A DNA stretch of 64,000 bases, from NCBI RefSeq assembly GCF_037176765.1, contig NC_090025.1:92711006-92775005 (forward strand). The letters are read 5' to 3'. A program made the translations under genes and the position numbers. Shown here in pieces: positions 40,915 to 52,800 of this stretch. The notes under the pieces are model-generated. The model saw only the letters and a list, made by a program, of their open reading frames with translations, had not been told where the DNA came from and did no database searches. Source of the stretch: Anolis sagrei. Lineage: Eukaryota > Chordata > Lepidosauria > Squamata > Anolidae. Each line of letters begins with the position of its first letter. Positions within the stretch are counted from its first letter, which is position 1.

Positions 40915-41620
40915 TGATGTCCTTGCTCTTAGCAAACTATAAGTTACTATCTCTATGTTCGACTTCAAGAGAACAATGCAAACCAAATTGGTCAAAATGA
41001 CTTGTATGGAGAAGGTTTTAAAGTAGCTGGATCCTTTGGGAGATGCGGCCCAGCACCTTGAATAGCTCTTTTATGACAATGGTTTCATTGTCATAAATGT
41101 CACTGCTGGTGGCTTGAGCTCTTTATTAAGCAGCTATCAGTGAGGTTTCTGATAACTGTCTTAAGGAAAGAAGATATGCATGAAAATTTAGAAACGATTG
41201 ACCCAAGGAAAGCTTTGATCTAATGAGAAACTTTTGGAAAGATTCTGTGAGGGAAAGAAATCTGCGCATTGCAAACCCTTATTTACCTTAATGTTTCACA
41301 GGACCAGGTACTGTAGGTTCTATTTCACGCCCCTTCCACAAAGCTGTATAAAATCCACATTGAACTGGATCATATGGCAGTGTGGACTCAGATAATCCAG
41401 TTCAAAGCAGATATTGTGGATTATTTGCCTTGATATTCTGGGTTATATGGCTATATGAAGGGCCCTCCGAAGGTGGAACTGGCAAACCCAACTTAGAAAA
41501 CCCTATGAAATTCATGCAACAGGTGACTTGAAAGCACAAAACACAGACAGGCTTTATCCACTGTTCTTTGCTTCCACCTTGTGGCCAGTAAAAAGGTTGC
41601 TTTATTCTTGTTCTTAGGAT
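40915..41620. other. Intergenic sequence, no gene recognised
   Basis: Contains an inverted pair AATGGTTTCATTGTCATAAA / TTATGACAATGGTTTC near 41070-41100 and imperfect 'ggatta...taatcc' repeats near 41350-41430, perhaps old MITE debris. Confidence 0.35.
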
Positions 41621-42399
41621 AAAGGGGAATGGACCATGGAGGTACTGTTTTACAGTGGCTCTGATCCTTTCTGGAGAGTCGCACCCAGAAGGTGTTATTG
41701 GGGGACACTTGTTCAATCCCACAACCATTGTCTTGTGGGATTCCTCAGGGATCAATACTGTCTCCCATGTTGTTTAACATCTACATGAAGCCGCTGGGGG
41801 AGATCATCCAGAGTTTCGGGGTGCGGTGTCACCTGTACACAGATGACGTCCAACTCTGTCACTCCTTCTCACCTGCTACCAAGGAGGCTGTCCAGGTTCT
41901 GAACCGGTGCTTGGCCACTGTGACGGTCTGGATGAGGGCAAACAAATTGAAACTGAATCCAGACAAGACAGAGGTACTCCTCGTCAGTCGCAAGGCCTAA
42001 CAGGGCATAGGGTTACAGCCTGTGTTGGACAGGGTTACACTCCCCCTGAAGACGCAGGTTCGCAGCTTGGATGTGATCCTGGACCCATCGCCGAGCTTGG
42101 AACCCCAGGTTTCAGCGGTGACCGAGAGAGCATTTCCACAATTACCTTGGGAAGTCTGTACCTTGGGAAGTCTGACTTGGCCACAGTAGTCCATGCTCTG
42201 GTTACATCCTGTAAAGACTACTGCCATGCGTTCTACGTGGGGTTGCCTTTGAAGACTGTCTGGAAGCTCCAACAGTCGGCAGCCAGGTTCTTAACAGGGG
42301 TGGCGCTCAAAGAGCAAACTATTCCTCTGTTGCGCCAGCTCCACTGGCTGCCAATTTGCTACCGGGTACAATTCAAAATGCTGGCTTTAGCCTATAAAG

Positions 42400-42760
42400 C
42401 AGGGGTCCTCAAACTAATGCCTGGGGGCCGGATACGGCTCTCCAAGGTCATTTACCTGACCCTCGCTCAGGGTCAACCTAAGTCTGAAATGTCTTGAAAG
42501 CACACAACAGCAGCAACAACACTATCTCATCAGCCAAAAGCAGCCCCACTCTTCCCACTAAATTACTAATAAGTTTATATTTGTTAAAGTTGTTCTTCAT
42601 TTTAATTATTGTATGTTTTAAAGTGTCTTTTGCACTACAAATAAGATATGTGCAGTGTGCATAAGAATTCCTTCATGTTGTTTTCACATTATAATCCGGC
42701 CCTCCAACAGTTTGAGAGACTGTGATCCGGCCCTCTGTTTAAAAAGTTTGAGGACCCCTG
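42400..42760. mobile_element. hAT non-autonomous element, complete
   Basis: 361 bp bounded by CAGGGGTCCTCAAACT and AGTTTGAGGACCCCTG, flanked by the perfect 8-bp duplication CTATAAAG (42392-42399 and 42761-42768). The host L2 reads continuously when it is removed. Confidence 0.93.
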
Positions 42761-43093
42761 CTATAAAGCCATAAACAGTTCTGGCCCAACATACCTGTCC
42801 AAAAGTATCTCCTCCTATGAACCATCTAGGACATTAAGATAATTTGGGGAGGCCCTGCTCTCGATCCCGCCTGCATTACAAATATGTTTGGCAGGAACAA
42901 GAGACAGGGCCTTCTCAGTGGTGGCCCCTCGGCTATGGAAGGCCCTTCCCAAGGACATTAGATTGGCCTCCGCACTTTTAACAAGCGTTTGGAAATCTTT
43001 AAGGCAGTGTAACAGACATAGGAATATGGAACAATTGGATGATGACATTGGACATTGGAGACGGAAATGATTTATGTTTTATTGACCTCGTTA

Positions 43094-43274
43094 TCTATAT
43101 ATATAAAAAGCTAATGGTCGTCGTTAGTAGCCTAAAAACAAACAAACTATGGGGCCAACTGACATCAAACTTGGCCTCCAAACTTCTCATACTGCAAGGT
43201 ATGACCAACAATTAAAAAAAAAACCCAAAACTGTGAAAACAGCTTTACAATTCTTAAAAAAAAAAAAACCTTGC
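43094..43274 (+). mobile_element. Helitron 5' end, variant family
   Basis: A|TCTATATATATAAAAAGC start, then CTAATGGTCGTCGTTAGTAG. No hairpin-CTAG end follows; a Vingi-like 3' fragment takes over and then the host L2 resumes. Confidence 0.55.
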
Positions 43275-43711
43275 TGGAACACCCCAGCAAGCGAGAGTCC
43301 AAAAGTGGCAGGCTCAAACCCAGAACCTCAATCAATGGCTGATACTAAATGAGAGACTCCCCCCTGGGCACACAGAAAACTGGGCGACTTGGAAGGTGCT
43401 AAACACACTGTGCTCTGGCACCACGAGATGCAGAGCCAATCTTAAATGGGGCTACAAAGTGGAATCCATGACATGTGAGTGTGGAGAAGAGCAAACCACA
43501 GACCACCTACTGCAATGCACCCTGAGCCCTGCCACATGCACAATGGAGGACCTTCTTGCGGCAACACCAGAGGCACTCCAAGTCGCTAGATACTGGTCAA
43601 AGGACATCTAATCAACTACCAAGCTTGCAAACTTTGTGTTTTGTCTGTTTGTTTTGTTAAAAATGTAATACAACTATCTGGTTGCTCCTGACATGATAAA
43701 TAAATAAAATT
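43275..43711 (+). mobile_element. Vingi-like LINE 3' fragment
   Basis: Encodes CRANLKWGYKVESMTCECGE, then [39 protein letters not shown], identical in pattern to 25117-25440. It ends TTGCTCCTGACATGATAAAT. Confidence 0.8.
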
Positions 43712-43880
43712 AATGTTTATGCATGGTTTTAATTAATGCTTTATGTATTTTAATTGTGTTGTATTGTTGTAATTGTTTATATGAAGCAGCATCAAATCGT
43801 TGCCTAATGTAAGCCGTCCTGAGTCCCCCTTCGGGGGTAGAGAAGAAACGGGGTAGAAATACCAAAAATAAATAAATGTT

Positions 43881-44880
43881 CTACTAGTTCTTTTAATGCT
43901 GACCAAAATAAAAATGTTCTGTTCAAGTTTACCAAGCATATTTCAAACACAAAGTTCATTGCACAAAAAATGTTTATTTGTCTTTTATTTTGGAGCCATA
44001 TATGCCCCCTCTATATTTTCAGCAGATTTAGACATTTTGAAGATTTTTTAAAATTGCACCGATAATTCAGTGGCATTCATCTTTGTACTCAGGGATTCCA
44101 GATATCAATTGTGAATACAAACCACCAACAGACCAAGCCTCTTCCTCAGTAAACTTAAATTATTCTTTGATTATTTGTCTTCATACAACTTGGTAAGATT
44201 TCTATTCTAAGCACCCTCTCTTGCCAGTCCCAAATCTCCTGTTAGTTTCATTGAATTTCCACAAATTGTAATATGACAAGAGGCAATGATCTCTGTATCC
44301 ACTTTATCCTTCTTATTGCTCACTTTCTCCTCTAATTTGGACTTCATTGTTGGCCTTTTCCCTAAACGAAAAAGTCTTGGGAAGTTTGGCCTTCTTCCTC
44401 CCTTCTTGTCATTTGCAGTTCATATATTTTTTCATCATTTCCCATTTCTGGATGGAAAATCTCCACTATAACCTTTTTTCTGAACCATTAGTGCGGACCC
44501 CATTACTCTATTAGTGCAATTGGAATGGAGGAAATTGCCCTAAAGTACATTGCTTTATATTTAACCACCCTATATTATCACTTCCCAAAATCTGATTTGG
44601 AGACATTATGTTGAAGCTCTTGGCACTCTGCTTGGAATTTCATACTCTTCACTAATGATATCCTGTTGAAAATATATTAAGCCACTTCTAACATCATAAT
44701 TTAACACCTCCATTGCAAAAATCTGTCCCAATTTGTTAGGAGCTGGAGGAATTCTTTAGCCCTAGACATGATAGTCAATGCAGCTGTAAGTACAGTAAAT
44801 GATGTTATGCGTTGCGCAAAATTCTCTCTCCCAAGCAGCACATATAGCACTTCACACATAGCAAACATGTCCCTTAACTA
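43881..44880. other. Intergenic sequence, no gene or repeat recognised
   Basis: One kilobase of A/T-rich sequence without familiar repeats or long frames; the largest stretch of apparently non-repetitive spacer here. Confidence 0.5.
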
Positions 44881-46176
44881 CGAGGGTTGAATGAAAAGCA
44901 ATGCCTCCACCTTCGTAACTCCTCAACAGATGGCAGTACTAGTATGCGGCAGGTACTGGCTTGTTCAGTAGACTCTCCTCTACAGTACCATTTGGCAGGA
45001 AGCCTTAGCATTAAACGACTGTGTTGTTAAAGTCCAAAGTATGGAACCCTGCGCAGACGGTCAGTCAATGCGACTTAAGCATCGTGCAGTCATTGAATTC
45101 TTGACAGCAGAAGGTGTCACCCCAAAGGAGATTCAGCAGAGAATGCAAGCTGTTTATGGTGATTAACACAATGTGGGTACTGTGGATCATTGTGTGAGAA
45201 AGTTTAAAGATGTTGAGATGGGAACATCTGACTTGCGTGGCAAACAAAGAGTTGGATGTCCTGTGACAGGAACTACTGAGTTTCACAAAGGTTGACAGTT
45301 TGATTCAGAATGATCGTCGTATCACTCAGAGAGAAATTTCAAGCATAATCGGCATTTCACAAGAACGTGTGGGTCACATTATTGCTTTGACCGCCCCGAG
45401 TCCCTTCGGGGAGATGGAGGCGAGGTAGAAAAATAAAGTTCTTCTGCTGCTTCTTCTGCTGCTGCTGCTTCTTTTTCTTCATCATCATCTTCATCTTCTT
45501 CTTCTGCTGCTGCTGCTTCTTCTTTTGCTTCTTCTGAGACTTCAGCAGTGGAACTCTCTGCCCCAGTGTGGTGGAGGCTCCTTCTTTGGAGGTTTTTAAA
45601 CAGAGGCTAGATGGCCATCTGTCAGGGGTGCTTTGAATGCAATAATCCTGCTTCTTGGCAAGGGGGTTGGACTGGATGGCCCATGAGGTCTCTTCCAACT
45701 CTAGGATTCTATGATTCTTCTTCTTCTTTGCTTGGCTATCAGAAGATCTGTGCACAATGGGTACCCAGGATACTGACACCTGAAATGAAAGTGCACAGAC
45801 TTGAAACTTCAGAAACTGGATCACACCACTGTACGACATCCTCCATACAGTACAGATTTAGCACCATCTGACTTCCATCTGTTCCCGATAATGAAAGAAG
45901 ATCTGTGGGGACATCATTATGCTTCTGATGAAGATGTTGAGAGAACTGTGAAATGCTGGTTGCGGAAACAGAGTGTCGACTTCTTCAGTGACGGCTTCAG
46001 AAAACCTGTTCATCGTTGGCAGAAATTTATCCAATTGTCTGGTGATTATGTGAAAAAGTGAATAGTGGTAGTTCAAGAGCACATTATAAGGATCATTTCT
46101 GCATTTGATTTATTAAAATATTCCTATCCAAACTCAAGTAACGAAGGTGGAGGCATTACTTTTCATTCAACCCTCG
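44881..46176 (+). mobile_element. mariner DNA transposon, second copy
   Basis: TIRs CGAGGGTTGAATGAAAAGCA and TACTTTTCATTCAACCCTCG are flanked by TA. Transposase remnants: EFLTAEGVTPKEIQQRMQAV, TTVRHPPYSTDLAPSDFHLF (the mariner YSPDLAPSD.H motif), VKCWLRKQSVDFFSDGFRKP. Disrupted by stops and by an insertion of L2/CR1 sequence at about 45388-45727. Confidence 0.9.
45541..45720 (+). mobile_element. CR1 3' terminus inside mariner
   Basis: AGCAGTGGAACTCTCTGCCC through the CR1 tail to TTCTATGATTC. It is preceded by an inverted-looking L2 3' module (CCGCCCCGAGTCCCTTCGGG) and a TTC/TGC-rich run. Confidence 0.8.
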
Positions 46177-46810
46177 TATCATTGCTCTCTTCTTGTCTTT
46201 CAAATGTAGCTAACTGCTGAATTACGCAAGGCATAGACTTGCATATAAAGAACTCCACAGAGTAAGCACTTGATGTGTATAATCCACAATATCTAAAATA
46301 TGAACATTCAATAATTTTCTAAAAGACGCAGAGCTCTATAGACACTTGAAAGTGCAAGAAAGCAGCAAATTACTTAAGCAATTTCTGACTTTCTAACTTG
46401 TTACATCCAGTGAAAATTGGCTGCGACATTTGTAGTTCAAACATGCCTCTAAAATCTGAAATCAAACTAGTTTTCTGAAGAAGGAATACAAGGTGTTAAT
46501 CATTTTTCAAATTAGAAAAATAATTTTAAAATTCCCTTATTTTTACCTTTTACAATCAAATACTGTTACGTTATGCATCTTTGTTAAGGTTTTGTCAGAA
46601 AATAGCAGCCTGCATTTAATGGAGCTGACTTCCAACTCGACATTTTTGAAATTTCAAAAATATATTTCAAAAAAAATATGCTTTACAAATATTTGTGATA
46701 AGCCGCAAAATAGTTGGGAAAATACATCAGTAAAAAATGAATCGTGTTATCTCTTGGGCAGTTTAGGAATCCACCTTCTGACACGCCAGCCTTGGCATCT
46801 GAATCGGATT
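46177..46810 (-). other. PHYH: PHYH 3' UTR and downstream flank
   Basis: Follows the PHYH stop codon on the minus strand. An ATTAAA lies at 46620-46615 (about 190 bases after the stop). An AATAAA also overlaps the last codons (46823-46818) but is too early to be the used signal. Confidence 0.45.
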
Positions 46811-46864
46811 TCAAAGATTTATTCTCTTTCCTTTAGCAAGGCGACTTCGAACCATCCAAGCATC
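46811..46864 (-). CDS. PHYH: PHYH exon 9 (C terminus and stop)
   Basis: After CTTGTTCTTAG come 54 nt encoding [17 protein letters not shown] and TGA at 46813-46811. Compared with the human ending as I recall it (DIWMFRARLVKGERTNL), 11 of 17 residues agree. It lies 6.6 kb from exon 8 across a repeat-filled intron. Confidence 0.9.
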   Translation of the reverse strand, partial: DAWMVRSRLAKGKRINL

Positions 46865-49800
46865 CTAAGAACAAGAACAGAAAAAATGAGTTGTGATTTC
46901 CTCTTCCCTTTCTCTGTCCGCAAGATATTCCTGCAACATAACAAAATAGATCGGTTTTTCTCAACCTTCCTACTGCTGTGACCCCTTAATACAGTTCCTC
47001 ATGTTGTGGTGGCCCCCAACCATAAAATTATTTTTGTTGCTACTTCCTAACTGTAATTTTGTTACTCTTACGAATTGTAATGTAAATATCTGATATGCAG
47101 GATGCACTTTCATTCACTGGACCAAATTTAACACAAATACTCAATATGCCCAAATTTGAATACTGGTGAGGTTGGGGGGGATTGATTTTGTCATTTGGGA
47201 GTTGTTGCTGGGATTTATAGTTCACCTACAATCAAAGAGCATTCTGAACTCCACCAATGATGGAATTGAACCGATCTTGGCATACAGCACTCCCATGACC
47301 AACAGAAAATACTACAAGGGTTTGGTGGGCAATGATCTTGGATTTTGGAGTTGTAGTTCACCCAGAGAGCACTGTGGACTCAAACAATGACGGATCTGGA
47401 CCAAACTTGGCACGAATACTCAATATGCCCAAATGTGAACACTGGTGGAGTTTGGGGAAAATAGACCTTGACATTATAGAGTTGTAGTTGCTGGGATTTA
47501 TAGTTCACCTACAATCAATGATAGAATTGGGCCAAACTTCCCACAGAGAACCCATGACCAACAGAAAATACTGTGTTTTCTGATTGCCTTTGGTGACCCC
47601 TCTAACACCCCCTCGCGACCTCTCCATGGATCCCAACCCCCAGGTTGAGAAATGCTGAAATAGATGATGATTGGTGCATTGAATTTTGCTGTGTCCTATG
47701 TCTTGTGAACCGCCGTGAGTCGCCTCTGAGCTGAGAACAGCGGTATAGAAGTAAAGTAAATAAATAATTAAATAATAAATAAATAATGTTTTGTAAACTA
47801 CCAAATGATTTGTAAATTTTGGGTATATATCCCACATCTTCACACAGTTCCTATACAGCACAACCTCAATTTAAGAGCATCCTGGCCTAAGAGTATTTTG
47901 AGTTAAGAGCTTTCATTTGGCCTGGGTTCACTTTGACATAAGAGCAGGATTTGAGTTAAGAGCTAGCACCAGAGGGAGTGCGATAAGGAGTGTTAGCATG
48001 AGAGTACAGGGCTTCATGGCTTCAAGGGAGCAGCCTCTGTGCCTCATACTCTTGTCTGCTTTGCTCTTGCCTGATATGAGGAACTTTGGGTTAGTTCAGC
48101 ATTTCTCAACATGGGAGTTGCAACCCCTGGAGGGTTCACGAGGGGTGTGTGTGAGAGGGGTTGCCAAAGACTATCAGAAAGCACAGTATTTTCTGTTGGT
48201 CATGGGAGTTCTGTGTCGGAGGTTTGGCCCAATTCTATCGTTGGTGGGCTTCAGAATGTTCTTTTATTGTAGATGAACTATAAATCCCAGCAACTACAGC
48301 CCCCAAATGTCAAAATCTATTTTCCCCAAACTCCACCAATGTTCACATTTGGGCATACTGAGTATTCATGCCAAGTTTGGTCCAGATCCATCATTTTTTA
48401 AATCCGTAGTGCTCTCTAGATGTAGGTGAACTACAACTCCAAAACTCAAGGTCCGTGCTCACCTTCCAGTATTCCATGAGAGTTCTATGTGCCAAGTTTG
48501 GTTCAATTCCATCATTGTTGGAGCTCATAATGCTCTTTGATTGCAGGTTAAGTATAAATCCCAGCAACTACAACTACCAAATGAAAAAAAATCAATCCTC
48601 CCCAACCCCACCAGTATTCAAATTTGGGCGTATGTCAGGATGTGGCCTTCATGCTATGAAAACACGGCCGGAACCATGAAGACTCCCTCCTGACAATAGA
48701 ATAGTTTATGGCTTGATAGGGAGCCATCTGGCTGCAGAGACTGCTTTGTAGATGTGGGAATGGAATGTAGTCACAACTTGAGATAAGGAGGGGAGAAGGG
48801 AGGAGGCGCCCAGGGGGAATGGGTTACTGGCCGTTGGCGGGAAAACTTCAGATCTCTCTTTGCATGACTCCTGTATGGACTGAATAAACCGATATCCAAA
48901 GGATTTGCTTTGTGAGTGTGCGTTTCATTCTGAGATCCCTCAGGATCTGACAGCGTATCGCATATTTTTACCAAATTTGGACCAGCGAATGAAAATACAT
49001 CCACATATAAGATATTTACATTATGATCCATAACAGTAGCAAAATTATAGTTATGACGTAACAACGAAAATAATTTTATGGTTGGGGGTCACCACAACAT
49101 GAGGAATTATATTAAGGAGTCACAGCATTGGGAAGGTTGAGAACCACTGAGTTAGTTGATATTGTGTGTTTTTTTATTCCTGGTATGTTTGGCTTCATGA
49201 AGAGAGAGAGGGAAAGAGAGCAAGAGAGGGAGAGAAGCTGGAATTAGTACAGTATGACAAAAATGATGCTTCTGCCTCTTTGCTTTGTGCTTCTACCATT
49301 TTAAAGTTGACCTTTCTTTTTTTTTTAGTGTTCCACATGAATGTACATTTATACATTATTTGTTATTTAAATACACCTAACAAAAGGGGTGGTGGGATTA
49401 ATAGCATTTTAATGGGAAATTTCACTTTGAGATAAGAGCGTTTTGAGTTAAGAGCTTAGTTACAAAACAAATCAAACTCTTAACTCAAGGCATCACTGTA
49501 CTGGGCCACAAGAACTTTCATAAAAGGAAGAAGTGTAGCATAATGTACTGTGTGCTAGACTTGGATCTGGAAGGCCTAACTACTGGCCAGTTCACTGACC
49601 TACTTCATAAAGTACAAGGGATCTCATCTCATCTACCTTGTGGAATTACTTGGCACAGTTTTGATTACCTACAACACTCAGGATATGTCATAATACTAAT
49701 AATATAATATAACATATTGTATATTCATATAATATTTATAATATTATAATGTAATACAATATTACTCATAATACAATATTATACTTTTATATTTTATATT

Positions 49801-52800
49801 ACAATATAATGGTGTAGTACAATATAGCAATATATAATACTGATATTGTACTATGCTAATAATTTTATATATTGTATGTATATATATCTTGTAAGCTGCT
49901 CTAAGTCCCCATCGGGATGAGAAGGGCGGGATATAAATGTCGCAAATAAATAAATAAATAATATGACTTAAATAGAAACAATCTCTGTTTGGAAAGCTCT
50001 GTTTTGCTCCACCATAACTCATTTTTGCAGCATGCTACTGGATAGAAGGATGTGCATTTATGTATTACTAGCTGTACCCGCCACGCGTTGCTGTGGCCCA
50101 TTGTGGAGAAATGGGAAAGAAAGAAAAGAGGAAAAGCTGGTTTCTAAGCTATCAATACACAACGAAAGTGGCAAAGTGTCAACCTAATACCGGCCCATTT
50201 CAGTCTCCTTGAGGCCAAAGGGTTATATGGATGTGTGGAAGGGCCCTGGGTTACCCAAGTCCTTCTCAGTGGTGGCCCCTCACCTATGGAATTCACTCCC
50301 TGGGGAGATCAGATCAGCAACATCCCTCCTTTCCTTCGGAAAGAAATTAAAAACATGGATGTGGGACCAGGCGTTCGGGCAATCTGGCAGATGAATAAGG
50401 GACTGTGACGATGGATAGGAACTGGACAAGGTGGAACGAAAATGAACTTTGAGTGGCGAACGCTGTGTCTGAGATTGGCTATTGATTGTGTGATATACTG
50501 TTGTTTTAATTGTTTTTTAATTGTTGACCATTTAATTGCTGGTTTTATATGTTATTGTATTTGTGCAGGCACCAAGATGTGCCTTTTTGTAAGCCGCCCT
50601 GAGTCTCCCCTCGGGGGTTGAGAAGGGCGGGGTAGAAGTATACGAAATACATAAATAAATAAATAATACTGCCATATAACCCAGTTCCAAGTTATTATAT
50701 AGGTATTGTTGTCATTATAGACATATAGATATTATTATAGGCATATAGATATTATTATAGATAGAATTATTATTAAAGATATATAGGTATTAGTATTATA
50801 GATGTTATTTATTTATGAATTTCATATGAAAAGCATTGCATAAATTAGTATAAAACTGATAAAAAATAGGAGCATAGGGCTCAATATCTTTCGAGGAAAA
50901 ACAGGAAACAGATGTATGGATATTATTACAGACCTATAGATATTATTATAGACATATAGATGTTATTATTTTTATTGTTATTTTTATAGATCTTATATAG
51001 CTATTATTATTATAGATGTTTACATATTATTATACTTTATATAGATATTATTATTATAGACATAGATATTATAGGCATATAGGTATTATTGTTATAAATG
51101 TACAGATATTTTTGACAGACAGATATTATAATAATAGACATATGGATATTATTATAGACCTGTAGATATTATTATAGGCATATAGACATTATTACAGACA
51201 TATATTGTTTATTTATTTATTTATTTGGGGCTCTTCTACCCCGCCCTTCTCACCCCGAAGGGGACTCAGGGCGGCTTACAGTAGCAAGGCACGTTTTGAT
51301 GCCTGCATCATAAAACAAGTGTACACAAAATTACATTTATTTATTTATTTATTTCCGTCACTTTTACCCCGCCCTTCTCACCCCCTAAGGGGGACTCAGG
51401 GCGGCTTACAGAGAAAGGCACAATTCGATGCCTTGTCACATATACATACATATATAAAAACAATTAAGCAATTACAAATTAAAATTAAATCATCAATACA
51501 TAGTAACACCATAAACACAGTAGTAGGCTAATCCTGAGCTCAGAGTTCAGAGTTCCGTAATTCCATTCCATTCATACATCAAATCAATTAACAACAATTC
51601 ATACATAAATTCATACATTATTCCCATAAAACCAATAAAATCAATAAAAACCCCATACAAACCCAATTTCTCCTTTTACATGGTCAGCGTTTGCTCATTC
51701 ATAGTTCTAGTTTCCTGTTCCACTTCATCAGTCCTGCTGGTCTTACTCGCCTGAATGTCTGCTTTAATTGCTGGAGTGCTCAAAGGCCTGGTCCCACAAC
51801 CACGTCTTCACCCTCCTCCTAAAGGCGAGGAGGGATGATGCTGCCCTGATTTCCCCGGGGAGTGAGTTCCACAGGTGAGGAGCCACCACTGAGAAAGCCC
51901 TGCTCCTCGTCCCCACCAGCCTCACTTGTGAGAGTGGTGGGGTCGAGAGCAGGGCCCCCTCAGATATTATGATAGAAATGTAGATATTATTGTTAAAGAC
52001 ATATAGATATCATAGACATATATGTTATTATAGATTGATAGATATTATTATTATGATAAATATATATATGTTATTGTTATTATTGTAGATATTGCCCAGG
52101 GTTGGTATCTTTTGGGAGTGTTTTGATTCTGCCTTCCTGGACAGCCTTTGCTAACTCACAGAGCGTGCCTTTTTGTCCCTTCTTTGAATATTGGAATTCA
52201 TTTCCCAGAATGCCTTCCCATAACTCAGTATGGGTGGGGTTTCTGGGCACACACACACACACAGAATCCCTGTGAGTTCCCAGCAGCCCAGCGGAAGCAG
52301 CAAGGCAAGAAGGAAAGGATTGATCTCTCTCTCACTCTCTCTCTCCCCTTTCCCTCTCTTGTGCCGCCTCACTCTCTCTCTCTCAGTGGTTGGGTTTTCC
52401 CCCCTCATGCAGGAGCGAGGAGCAGGGGAAGGATTCTTTTAACACAGGCTCTATATAGGCATTTAGCCTTGTGGGGGGTAAGTTCTTTCCAGTTAATTAT
52501 TATTTATTTGTTTTGAGTGGAGAACATAAATTGGACTGTTAGGTGTCTTGTGTCCAAATTTGGTGTCAATTCCCCCAGTGATTTTTGAGTTCTGATGGTA
52601 GCACAAACGAACATTACATTTTTATTTATATAGATTTGTTATTTATAAAGTACAATTTCTTAGCTCATATAGCTGTAGAGTCCTTTAAAAGTTTGTGAGA
52701 CATGCTTGCTAAGATTTCTGAGACCAGAAATACAGGTCAGTAAAATTCCCCAGGCTTTGTGGCAGTGCTTTAGTGCCTTAAATTACTTTCTTTAGGCAGG

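Larger units (their letters stand above)
41621..43880 (+). mobile_element. L2 LINE, RT to 3' end, split by hAT, Helitron and Vingi-like insertions
   Basis: Pieces at 41621-42399, 42769-43093 and about 43712-43880. Coding signatures are CGIPQGSILSPMLFNIYMKP, YTDDVQLCHS (the RT box reads YTDD, not YADD), RANKLKLNPDKTEVLLVSRK, then [17 protein letters not shown], and a final GTAAGCCGTCCTGAGTCCCC with an AAATAAAT tail. Confidence 0.88.
47856..49498 (+). mobile_element. Tigger/pogo-like DNA transposon hosting a nested hAT
   Basis: The left end CAGCACAACCTCAATTTAAG and right end CTTAACTCAAGGCATCACTG are imperfect inverted repeats flanked by TA. TTAAGAG motifs recur along both ends. 58475-59092 is a sister copy without the insertion. 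No transposase frame survives. Confidence 0.75.
50068..52634 (-). mobile_element. Large Helitron (2.6 kb) carrying L2 copies, a minisatellite and non-repeat sequence
   Basis: On the minus strand it starts A|TCTATATAAATAAAAATG (52634) and ends with hairpin GCCACAGCAACGCGTGGC, GGGTACAG, CTAG|T (50068), the same termini as the Helitron at 33364. The contents are an L2 (50255-50670, +), a degenerate minisatellite, two antisense L2 pieces and a GC-rich segment (52086-52480). Confidence 0.72.

Noticed and set aside
46493-46981. 162-codon open frame on the + strand.
   Set aside because: It runs antisense over the last PHYH exon and its UTR, has no recognisable domain and is A/T-biased low-complexity protein.
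50690-52085. Evenly spaced short repeats that could suggest a CRISPR-like array.
   Set aside because: The units are degenerate and contiguous without unique spacers, in a vertebrate intron; this is a minisatellite.
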